Shown: positions 1-5,614 of the stretch, piece by piece
Numbering within the stretch: position 1 is the stretch's first letter
Layout: the number at the start of each line of letters is the position of its first letter
Assembly: GCA_937885815.1 (NCBI GenBank)
Contig: CALABM010000105.1
Coordinates: 1 to 9,294 of the forward strand
DNA from: an uncultured Verrucomicrobiales bacterium
GTDB taxonomy: Bacteria; Verrucomicrobiota; Verrucomicrobiia; Verrucomicrobiales; Akkermansiaceae
Length of the DNA stretch: 9,294 bases
Direction: 5' to 3'
Notes under the pieces: model-generated
What the model was told of the DNA's origin: nothing
Database searches by the model: none
What the model saw: the letters and a program-made list of their open reading frames with translations, nothing else
Position numbers and translations under genes: made by a program

Positions 1-94
1 CCTGCGAGGTTGTGTAAAGGCATTATAGCAAAGCAAAGGGGAAATTTCAACCTCTTTTTGTCGATAAAATCCGCAATAGTTGGGAAAAATATGG

Positions 95-123
95 TTGCAA
101 AATGGAAACTGCCGTGCTATAAT
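95..123 (+). promoter_or_regulatory. sigma70-type promoter
   Basis: TTGCAA at 95-100 and a perfect TATAAT at 118-123 are separated by exactly 17 bp, a textbook housekeeping promoter. The transcription start would fall near 130. That is inside the first GTG (129-131) of the following open frame, so translation must be leaderless or begin further in. Confidence 0.75.
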
Positions 124-128
124 ACGGC

Positions 129-719
129 GTGTGCCTGCGCGGGCGCGCTACATTGCACGAGGGGGACATTCATATAGCTGAAGAAGATGGTTCAACGAGT
201 GTCGTTTCATTCTGGAGCGAATGTTCCGAACCTCGGCTCCGGGGGGAGTTTCAAGGTAGGCAAAAGGGGGATTCCATTGAGCTGCTGCGTTTTACAACGA
301 CGAATCATGACTTGAAAGAGTCCTATTACTTTTGCCGGGGGCTCATGCCATCCCTCTGCGATGTTTGTGTGCGCGTGGGTTTTGCCTTTTCCATGGCGCT
401 GCTGGCAGCGTTTTTCTGTTTTTATTTTCTCTGTAGGCTTTTTACAAAGAAAGTGCCGAAGAACGTAATCGTGATATTCTTGCTTCTGGCCTTGCAAGGG
501 ACTCTGTTGGTTTTCATCTGGGAATGGCGGCGACTGCTGCCCGGCTGGACTGAGCGTTGCGGTTATAATCTGGCGAAAGCGGCTCAGTGTCTGTCATTCT
601 GCGAACAAGCTCTTACGATATGCCGCATTGGCTTGGCCCTGACTTTGATTTATATTGTTATCGTAGCATTTTGCAGGCGATTTCGTTCAAATAAGTTTAC
701 ACAGAGGGTCAATATGTGA
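129..719 (+). CDS. hypothetical membrane protein with three predicted helices
   Basis: I do not recognise the family. The frame opens with GTG directly behind a TAA stop at 120-122 and encodes up to 196 residues. The first ~72 residues are soluble and acidic. Hydrophobic segments then lie at about residues 82-104, 112-131 and 161-184, with basic residues after the first (FTKKVPK) and the last (CRRFRSNK). No signal peptide is seen. The start is uncertain: there is no Shine-Dalgarno before GTG 129, and the upstream promoter places the transcript start on it. The next ATG is at 345, which would remove the soluble part and leave 124 residues. The gene may therefore be a truncated 3' part of a longer gene. 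The small gene at 742 follows after 22 bp and could share the transcript. Confidence 0.5.
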   Translation: MCLRGRATLHEGDIHIAEEDGSTSVVSFWSECSEPRLRGEFQGRQKGDSIELLRFTTTNHDLKESYYFCRGLMPSLCDVCVRVGFAFSMALLAAFFCFYFLCRLFTKKVPKNVIVIFLLLALQGTLLVFIWEWRRLLPGWTERCGYNLAKAAQCLSFCEQALTICRIGLALTLIYIVIVAFCRRFRSNKFTQRVNM

Positions 720-741
720 TATAACGAGGGAGGTGCAGGTC

Positions 742-880
742 ATGTCGCTGATGGATGATGTCAGCGGGAATTTGCAGGAACACTCCGAGCGCATGGGTGA
801 GCCTCATAAAGGAACTCAAGGAGGAGAATTACTACGGTGAGAGCACCCTTCGTGATTTCTGCGAAGATAAGCTGGACTGA
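742..880 (+). pseudogene. small charged protein gene with one-base insertion
   Basis: ATG 742 has a good ribosome binding site (GGGAGG at 728-733, 8 nt spacing). The original frame runs MSLMDDVSGNLQEHSERMGE, then continues out of register to a TGA at 838-840 (32 residues). Removing one base of the CC at 802-803 keeps a single frame to the TGA at 878-880, giving 45 residues ending LRDFCEDKLD. The C-terminal half (LIKELKEENYYGEST) is charged and helical, typical of a real small protein. The family is not recognised. It lies 22 bp after the membrane-protein gene and could be its partner. A sequencing or assembly error is as likely as true decay. Confidence 0.45.
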
Positions 881-904
881 GCCATCTCATACACATCTTT
901 TCGG

Positions 905-940
905 GAACAACCGCGATTCCGGTCGGAGTCGCGGCTGTTC
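905..940 (+). terminator. GC-rich hairpin, possible terminator
   Basis: GAACAACCGCGATTCC (905-920) pairs with GGAGTCGCGGCTGTTC (925-940) across a GGTC loop. The 16-bp stem has one A-C mismatch and one G-U pair. It lies 24 bp after the small gene, as expected for a terminator. No T-run follows on either strand, so intrinsic termination is not certain. Confidence 0.45.
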
Positions 941-996
941 GCTTGCGCGCGTCATAATAAGCGGTCGAAAGCGGGGGCTTAGAACTGTGTGAGGCT

Positions 997-1262
997 TTAT
1001 TCTTTACAGTATACGAGCTTGATGGTAAACTTTAATAAAATTCGGGTCAACTCCGGGTCTGTTTCAGATTTGCTGGTGTTTTTATCTAGTGTAAACCGTT
1101 TTATGGGATTTAAGACATTGAATGTCAGGTTAGTAATACTCAGTGTCATAAAAATTGTATTTATGCAAATTTACAAACGCTCTAATATGGCGTTTAAGCG
1201 GACTGTTCTGAAGAATATAAAAGTACTCGACTATGCATTCATTATCCACGAGTACTTGGGCC
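997..1262 (-). pseudogene. possible minus-strand coding remnant
   Basis: This AT-rich stretch is not RHS-like. Read on the minus strand it gives two protein-like segments in different frames. The upstream one (about 1262 down to a TAA at 1130-1132) contains VDNECIVEYFYILQNSPLKR. The downstream one (about 1134 to a TAA at 997-999) contains SKSETDPELTRILLKFTIKL. Joining them near 1132 would give about 85 residues. The charged composition looks more protein-like than the hydrophobic plus-strand reading of the same bases, which starts at 989. No family is recognised and no start is clear. It could equally be noncoding. Confidence 0.2.
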
Positions 1263-1795
1263 AGATGACTCAGCTGGTGTATGATGCTGGTGTTCGCTCC
1301 TTCACATACAACACCTACGGTGAACGCGAAAGCGATTCCCTTGCGGTGGATGGTGATACCCTCCTCGTCACCGAGTTACGCGATACCTTCGGGCGCTCCA
1401 TCGGCTACACCTACGCTAAGAATGGCAGTTAGCACCGGTTACAGTACGGATGGGCGCATCAACAGCGCAGGCTTCCTGCATGGCGGTGAGTTGAAGCAGT
1501 TCGGCTACAAGTACTTGCAAGGCGCCAACCTGATGCACAAGCTCACCAAGCCCAATGGCATGACGCTCACGCAGAGTTATGAGGCATAGCGAAACCTACT
1601 CACCGACATGGCATATCACCGAGGCTCGACTTTAGTGGCGCAGCGTGAATACACCTACGATGTGCTCAGCCGTCCCACCGCTCGCACAACCTCACGCCAG
1701 GGCAATGTGGTGAACGATACCTTCGTGCACAACTCCCGCTCCGAGATCGCTAGTGCGCAGGTTATACCTCAGATTCATGGCTATGACGAGATAGC
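1255..1795 (+). pseudogene. RHS/YD-repeat protein remnant
   Basis: About 180 codons of RHS-repeat sequence are visible, a family of large secreted or surface toxin-delivery proteins. Segment one, from LGQMTQLVYDAG to YTYAKNGS, ends at a TAG (1430-1432). Segment two continues in another frame with VSTGYSTDGRI, FGYKYL and PNGMTLTQSYEA, hits an in-frame TAG (1587-1589), and resumes with MAYHRGSTLVAQ, REYTYDVLSRP and GYDEI. There is thus one frameshift, probably a small deletion near 1428, and one nonsense mutation. The YD motifs (YTYD, GYD) and spacing fit the RHS core. The N-terminus, conserved core end and toxin tip are all missing. The right end runs directly into transposase sequence. The wording recalls Akkermansia RHS proteins, from memory only. 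Confidence 0.8.
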
Positions 1796-1801
1796 TCCTT
1801 A

Positions 1802-2034
1802 GGCATTTAGCCGAGCGTAGATGGTAAGGGAAGTTGGTGAGATAACGTTAGAATAGAGCGTTTTTGGCGTACCAACAAAACGAGCTGTTCAACATGTACG
1901 ATGTTGTCACATTGGTCGCTATAAAACAGCGACTCGAAATATGGATACATGACTACAACAACGAGCGATTACACTCAGCGTTAGGCAATAAAACCCCGGA
2001 AGAATGGAGAAAAGAGCATCGATCAAATGCCTGA
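1802..2034 (+). mobile_element. IS3-family transposase C-terminal remnant
   Basis: The conceptual product has the end of an rve-type (DDE) integrase core of the IS3 family. It shows VDGKGSW-stop-DNVRIERFWRTNK, then after a one-base deletion in an A-run (1877-1880) NELFNMYDVVTL, IHDYNNERLHSALG and KTPEEWRKEH, ending at TGA 2032-2034. Family hallmarks are the DN..IERFWR motif, the YN..R.HSALG motif and the final TPEE. Two stops (TAG 1808-1810, TGA 1838-1840) fit point changes of CAG and CGA codons. The first two catalytic acidic residues, the upstream orfA and any left terminal repeat are absent, so it is a dead 3' fragment. Confidence 0.8.
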
Positions 2035-2049
2035 CCTCCATCCGGCGAT

Positions 2050-2151
2050 TTTTTTTGCGATTTTTCCGTTCCGGCGGAACTCCCTCAGTTACGCTCCGGG
2101 GTTGCGCAGCGCGCAACACGCCCACGCCTACACTACAAAATCGCAAAAAAA
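2050..2151. repeat. 15-bp inverted repeat enclosing hairpins
   Basis: TTTTTTTGCGATTTT (2050-2064) is the exact reverse complement of AAAATCGCAAAAAAA (2137-2151). The enclosed 72 bases contain two further hairpins: GTTCC-GGC-GGAAC, and GTTGCGC-AGC-GCGCAAC (from about 2101). The block starts 16 bp after the transposase stop. It could be a non-autonomous element, a structured RNA or an old IS end. No gene is seen from here to about 2283. Confidence 0.55.
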
Positions 2152-2282
2152 TTAGGATTGACAATCAACGCAAAAAAACAGTAATCTAACCACAGCTCCA
2201 AGCACCGGCTTTAGGTATTCCTTAAAAGATTTCGCCGATGGTCAGAAAACGGGGCGCACCTAAAGCAAACAAGACACAACTT

Positions 2283-2916
2283 ATGATTTTTTTTCCTAAT
2301 TGGGCAGTTATTGGTTTTATAGGATACTTCGTTATTTTAGCAACACCAACAATGGCTTTGTTTGATGTTGATGCAGAATTCATCGTCTTGGCTGAACAAC
2401 GGCGCGTGTTAGAGGGGGTTCATTCCAGAGAAAGTGCCGACAGAGCCAAAAATCATCCAGAAACTCAAGAAGCAACACTCTTATCCTGAAGAGGTAACAA
2501 ACTTTATTTTTCCGCACCCTGAAATAGAACGATTGATTAATGTTCAATTTTATGGTTCCGAACAATTAGCAAAAGAGTTACTGGGGGATAGCTACTTGTA
2601 TGGTCTGTTACCGATTTCACCTTTAACTGTTGAAGTTAAGCAGGAGCTGACGAATTTGGCGCAATCGAGAATACATGGATGTTTTTATGGAGGTCCTGGA
2701 TACTCCTCTGATGAACCGTGGAGGCCATACCATGCATATAATGGTACGTGTCCTGTTTATCTGATGTATCCCAATGCTAAGATATGCTCATATGTAACCT
2801 TCAAGGACGAGGATTCTAACACCATGTATACGGGTTTTGAAGTTTGGATAATACACAACAACAACAAATATGAGTTTACTCAATGGTTTGTAGGTTATTT
2901 TGAACCAGAAGTTTAA
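2283..2916 (+). pseudogene. membrane-anchored hypothetical protein, frameshifted
   Basis: Two overlapping frames become one 210-residue protein if one G is removed from the run of five at 2414-2418. The first frame gives an N-terminal hydrophobic anchor (WAVIGFIGYFVILATPTMAL, about residues 7-26) and then DVDAEFIVLAEQRRVLEG. The second continues FIPEKVPTEPKIIQKLKKQ and runs to the TAA ending at 2916, with aromatic-rich C-terminal text such as WRPYHAYNGTCPVYLMYP. The family is not recognised. The topology suggests a single-pass or secreted protein with a ~180-residue outer domain. ATG 2283 puts the anchor at the very N-terminus; ATG 2238 would add 15 basic residues. If the frameshift is real, GTG 2434 could still give a 160-residue soluble product. 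Confidence 0.55.
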
Positions 2917-3012
2917 TTTTGTCTTTCTTTTGTAACTTTATTTTTATAAAGCATTATTCCTAAATCTCTTACAACGGAAGAAAACTTTCGACTCCCATTG
3001 GCGACCCTAACT

Positions 3013-3049
3013 AAAAAGGCCAGTGCCTCGCAGAGGTGCTGGCCTTTTT
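3013..3049. terminator. bidirectional intrinsic terminator
   Basis: AAAAAGGCCAGTGCCTC and GAGGTGCTGGCCTTTTT form a long stem with two wobble pairs and a GCA loop. T-tracts lie on both sides (TTTTTGGTTTTT on +, TTTTTAG on -). It sits between the convergent genes 2283-2916 (+) and 3214-3870 (-) and can serve both. Confidence 0.85.
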
Positions 3050-3213
3050 GGTTTTTCGGTGGCTCGGATTCGTAACCCCTTCGACAATCCGGAGGTTGGA
3101 TCCGTCTTCGCCCGATTCTCAGGCTACGCCGCGACAGGGTGGGCTGGGCGCGAGTAAGCGAGCGACCAGTCCACGAGCCACAGGGGCATCGACGGCTAGT
3201 TGTCTACGAGTTT

Positions 3214-3870
3214 TTAATCTTCCACCGGAAATACGGAATTATAGCGATCCATTAAATTCTCGTCGCCATAGTTCCAGTATGGAATCGGTTGTATAGCTGC
3301 ATCCGAAGCTAAGCCCATAATCTTTCGGGTCGCCGCAGTCAGAGAACATACTTCACCATTGAAGCAGACTTTGTTTTCACTTGCCACGGTTGCTTGGATG
3401 GAAGCATTCTTTGTATATGTTAATACAGCCCCTATGGGTATTCCCAATCGCTCATAATTCAATTTCGGACGTTTCTGCTTCAACTTCTCCGTTGAATTTT
3501 GTTCCTCCAGCGTCAGTTCTGACTTGATTTCTTCTCTGACTTCGTTGGTGACATCCTCTCCCTCATTGCAATAGCTTAATATAGAGATTGCCTGTTCGGG
3601 TTTGATTTCAAAAAATTCTCGTTTCGGATTAACTCTATACGGTTCAAACGCCCCATGCAAAGCTTGCTCTAGCATCTTAGTTTTGCTTGCCTTAACCTTA
3701 CAGGCGTATGTGCATTCAAAAGGTACAGGTACACCGGTTCCGTATAATTCCTTCATTCTCTGTTCCAAATCAGAACGCTGAGTCATGCCGATTTTCACAA
3801 TCCCCGGCATAGCTGAGTTCGTCAATACATATACCAAGCCGTAGTCATTTCCGGAAGAGGTGTTTGTCAT
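3214..3870 (-). CDS. GIY-YIG nuclease family protein with RAMA-like C-terminus
   Basis: The 218-residue product starts with a T5orf172/MUG113-type GIY-YIG domain (about residues 10-90). Visible motifs are GLVYVLTN (11-18), the VKIGMT element (25-30), R38, E68-x-x-LH-x-x-F (68-75), R79 and EFFEI (85-89). These are the conserved positions of this branch of the GIY-YIG fold, a metal-dependent DNA endonuclease fold. A charged linker (about 100-138) leads to LGIPIGAVLTYTKN...W..Y (about 142-203). This resembles the RAMA module found in restriction and DNA-modification proteins; that second assignment is weaker. A DNA-binding or defence-type nuclease role is inferred, and activity is not proven. 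ATG 3870 has no Shine-Dalgarno and lies a few bases after the predicted transcript start. Confidence 0.75.
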   Translation of the reverse strand: MTNTSSGNDYGLVYVLTNSAMPGIVKIGMTQRSDLEQRMKELYGTGVPVPFECTYACKVKASKTKMLEQALHGAFEPYRVNPKREFFEIKPEQAISILSYCNEGEDVTNEVREEIKSELTLEEQNSTEKLKQKRPKLNYERLGIPIGAVLTYTKNASIQATVASENKVCFNGEVCSLTAATRKIMGLASDAAIQPIPYWNYGDENLMDRYNSVFPVED

Positions 3871-3879
3871 AGCGTCATT

Positions 3880-3908
3880 ACTCTATCACATATTGAGCTT
3901 ATAGTCAA
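3880..3908 (-). promoter_or_regulatory. candidate promoter for the GIY-YIG gene
   Basis: On the minus strand TTGACT (3903-3908) and TAGAGT (3880-3885) are separated by 17 bp. Transcription would start near 3873, only 3-5 bases before the ATG, so the messenger may be nearly leaderless. Confidence 0.4.
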
Positions 3909-3929
3909 TTACTTTTCATAACGTGCGGA

Positions 3930-4222
3930 GTGGTCGTTTCCATTTTGGAAATAACAATATCCGGTATGAGTGTGTTGAACTAGAACCGCAGGCGGGTACT
4001 GTACGGCTTAATCGTCAACAAATGTCGCAACTCTTCGATAGAGATGTAAAAACGATTAGCAAGTATATTCAATCAGCTCTACGAGAGTAGCTCGATAATT
4101 CAACTGTCGCAAAAATTGAGACAGTTCAAAACAAACTCAATATGGGGGAAGAAGTGAGTGAAACTTTAGCAAATTTTGAGCCGATTAATCCTGAACCCAG
4201 CATCAAAACTCCATTTGTCTGA
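3930..4222 (+). pseudogene. RhuM-family remnant
   Basis: One frame reads YECVELEPQAG, TVRLNRQQMSQLFDRDVKTI, SKYIQSALRE, a TAG (4088-4090, probably from GAG), then LDNSTVAKIETVQ. This matches the N-terminal DNA-binding part of RhuM-type proteins (VWLnq.qMa.LF.rd...Is.hI.n....EL...s...). The intact paralogue in this window is at 5615-6637. After ETVQ the text changes to NKLNMGEEVSETLANFEPIN and ends at TGA 4220-4222, so the middle of the gene (the YYNLD..ISVGYRV region) is gone. The copy is dead, with no clear start. Confidence 0.65.
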
Positions 4223-4253
4223 GTTGTGAGCCGAACGAGTAGAGATGAAAAAA

Positions 4254-4284
4254 ATGTATACAAATGTTGTATATTTGTATACAT
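4254..4284. repeat. 31-bp palindromic element, copy 1
   Basis: ATGTATACAAA, nine bases, then TTTGTATACAT. Each arm contains a self-palindromic TGTATACA (4255-4262 and 4276-4283), 21 bp apart. In this copy the palindrome extends through flanking A and T runs to 17-bp arms (4249-4289) around a 7-base loop. It lies just behind the stop of the winged-helix remnant, so it can also act as a bidirectional terminator. Confidence 0.85.
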
Positions 4285-4294
4285 TTTTTCGTGG

Positions 4295-4562
4295 TCAGTC
4301 ATCTTGCTTTTTGACTCGATAACGTTGGCGCGGACTGTTTGGTTTGTCCGGTATTGTGCGTTCAATGATGCCTTTCTCCAAGGCCGGAACAAGGTAAAAT
4401 TGGCGGAAATGAGGTCGATGTACCAGCCCCATGCGCTCCATGAGCTGAGTGGCAGAGAGTGTATCAGAACCTAATGCCGCAATCAGCTCGCGTAATGACT
4501 CTTGCTCAGGGGTGGAGAACTTAGTCGGAACTTGGTCGGAACTTGGTCGGGCTGACTCCCCT
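4295..4562 (-). pseudogene. winged-helix C-terminal domain remnant (Fic/AlbA-type)
   Basis: The readable part is a winged helix: STPEQESLRELIAALGSD, LSATQLMERMGLVHRPHFR, YLVPALEKGIIERTIPDKPN and SPRQRYRV, ending at TGA 4295-4297. This signature (hFR..YL.PALe.GlIe.TIPdKPnS..Q.Y) is known from the C-terminal ends of Fic-family and AlbA_2/HATPase_c_4 (Schlafen-like) proteins, where it follows an SDQV-type linker. Here the linker is SDQVPTKF, encoded by three tandem 11-bp repeats. The catalytic N-terminal domains are missing. The open frame extends upstream to 4702 but runs through the second palindrome and looks noncoding there. It is probably a truncated relic, though a free-standing DNA-binding protein cannot be excluded. 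Confidence 0.6.
4517..4549. repeat. three tandem 11-bp repeats
   Basis: GAACTTAGTCG, GAACTTGGTCG and GAACTTGGTCG stand end to end inside the winged-helix remnant. Because 11 is not a multiple of 3, each unit is read in a different frame (on minus: RPS, SDQV, PTKF). Any gain or loss of a unit would shift the frame. Confidence 0.8.
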
Positions 4563-4637
4563 TTAAACAAAATGCAAGAAATCGCACAACTTATCTTGCG
4601 TTTTGTTTTATTCCTAATTGGGAGCAATGACAAGATA

Positions 4638-4668
4638 ATGTATACAAAAGAACAATATTTGTATACAT
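4638..4668. repeat. 31-bp palindromic element, copy 2
   Basis: It has the same length and arms as the copy at 4254: ATGTATACAAA, nine bases, TTTGTATACAT. TGTATACA boxes lie at 4639-4646 and 4660-4667, again 21 bp apart. Read on the minus strand both copies share 14 bp on the left, differ in the central 6 bp (ACAACA versus TGTTCT) and share 11 bp on the right. It lies 52 bp downstream of the beta-lactamase stop. Confidence 0.85.
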
Positions 4669-4720
4669 ATATTTTCAAAAGCGAGATGGAGCTCCCCCGC
4701 ATTCATGCCCTCACAAGCTT

Positions 4721-5584
4721 TTACTTGTCTGAGAGGGCGCTGTAGGTCATTTCCGCCAACTGTGCATGGGCGTGGTTCATGGTAGCGGCATCCTCCGTAC
4801 ATGCGGTGATGAAGGAAACGATGCAGGCATAGCGGTCATCCGGCAAGCGGATAATTCCCACATCATTATGAGCCAGCGTACTCCCACCCACAGTACCGGA
4901 CGAACCGGTCTTGTGGGCGAATGACAGGTTCTCGCTCGGAAGCCCCGCTCTCAAACGGTCCTGTCCCGTTGAGGTCCGCTCCATGTAAGCCAGCAACAAA
5001 CGTGCCATGGGTGGCGTCAGCAGGGGGTGCCGTGTTTGCTGAAACGCAGCGGAATGCAAATCCTCCAACACACGCAGCATGGCCGCAGGTGTAGCACAAT
5101 TCAAAGACATAGCAGCGACACCTGAAGCCATTTCCTTCTCCGTAGCGGCTATGTGTAGGGGAAAATCCGTACCATAGTGCATTTTGAAAAACCGTTGCAC
5201 ACTCTGCGGACCACCTACAAGCCGGAAGAGATAATTGCACGCATTGTTATCGCTCTCGCACAATGAGGCCAGCAAGAGGGATTCCAGAGAAAAAGAGCCG
5301 CCCCTCGGAAAACGCTTTTGCATGGGGCTCCAGGTATTCGGTGCCATATCCGCCTCCGCCAGGTGGTAATGTTCTTCGAGCCGGAGCTTGCCTTGTTCCA
5401 CATGGTGCAGCACCACCACAGCCAGCGGCAGCTTCACCACACTCATGAGGGGGAAAAAATCGTGCTCATAGCGGGTCAGTTGCGCCACCGGCTCGCCATT
5501 AAGAGCCACTGCCGTCCCATGCCGCATACCTGCCATTGCCACTCCCTGTAACGTCAAAAGAACAATGAAAAGAGACCGCATCAT
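4721..5584 (-). CDS. class A beta-lactamase
   Basis: This serine beta-lactamase hydrolyses beta-lactam antibiotics in the periplasm. The 287-residue product is of normal length. A signal peptide spans about residues 1-18 (hydrophobic FIVLLTLQGVA, cleavage after AMA). Active-site motifs are all present: SVVK (S48, K51), SDN (111-113), E149 in TEKEMA (equivalent to Glu166) and KTG (225-227). The TEKEM form, which lacks the usual Asn170, recalls subclass A2 enzymes such as CfxA or PER; this is a family-level inference. TGQDRLRAGLP is also typical of class A. A strong ribosome binding site AAGGAGG (5589-5595) precedes two adjacent ATGs. The second (5579-5581, 7 nt spacing) is better placed than the first (4 nt). 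It lies 30 bp downstream of the RhuM gene with no promoter seen between, so co-transcription is likely. Confidence 0.93.
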   Translation of the reverse strand: MMRSLFIVLLTLQGVAMAGMRHGTAVALNGEPVAQLTRYEHDFFPLMSVVKLPLAVVVLHHVEQGKLRLEEHYHLAEADMAPNTWSPMQKRFPRGGSFSLESLLLASLCESDNNACNYLFRLVGGPQSVQRFFKMHYGTDFPLHIAATEKEMASGVAAMSLNCATPAAMLRVLEDLHSAAFQQTRHPLLTPPMARLLLAYMERTSTGQDRLRAGLPSENLSFAHKTGSSGTVGGSTLAHNDVGIIRLPDDRYACIVSFITACTEDAATMNHAHAQLAEMTYSALSDK

Positions 5585-5588
5585 GATG

Positions 5589-5595
5589 CCTCCTT
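5589..5595 (-). promoter_or_regulatory. Shine-Dalgarno site of the beta-lactamase gene
   Basis: AAGGAGG on the minus strand is the clearest ribosome binding site on this strand; most other minus-strand genes here lack one. It suggests efficient translation of the lactamase from a shared messenger. Confidence 0.8.
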
Positions 5596-5614
5596 ATTTT
5601 TACCACGTGTATGT

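Noticed and set aside
6..59. GAGGTTG (6-12) / CAACCTC (48-54) followed by five T as a terminator
   Set aside because: A 7-bp stem with a 35-base loop is too weak to support.
989..1254. Plus-strand open frame treated as the N-terminus of the RHS frame
   Set aside because: Only the part after about 1255 has RHS motifs; the earlier part is AT-rich and hydrophobic without any family signature.
2162..2263. Short open stretch reading STGFRYSLKDFADGQKTGRT before a TAA
   Set aside because: The wording looks protein-like, but there is no start, no family match and only 33 codons.
3050..3130. Complete tRNA gene on the minus strand
   Set aside because: The T-arm-like text has an extra A, no matching acceptor 5' strand is found and no anticodon arm can be drawn.
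4517..4549. CRISPR-like repeats
   Set aside because: The units are 11 bp and contiguous with no spacers.
4449..4745. Plus-strand open frame of 98 codons
   Set aside because: It is the complement of the winged-helix remnant and of the second palindrome; no ribosome binding site or family text.
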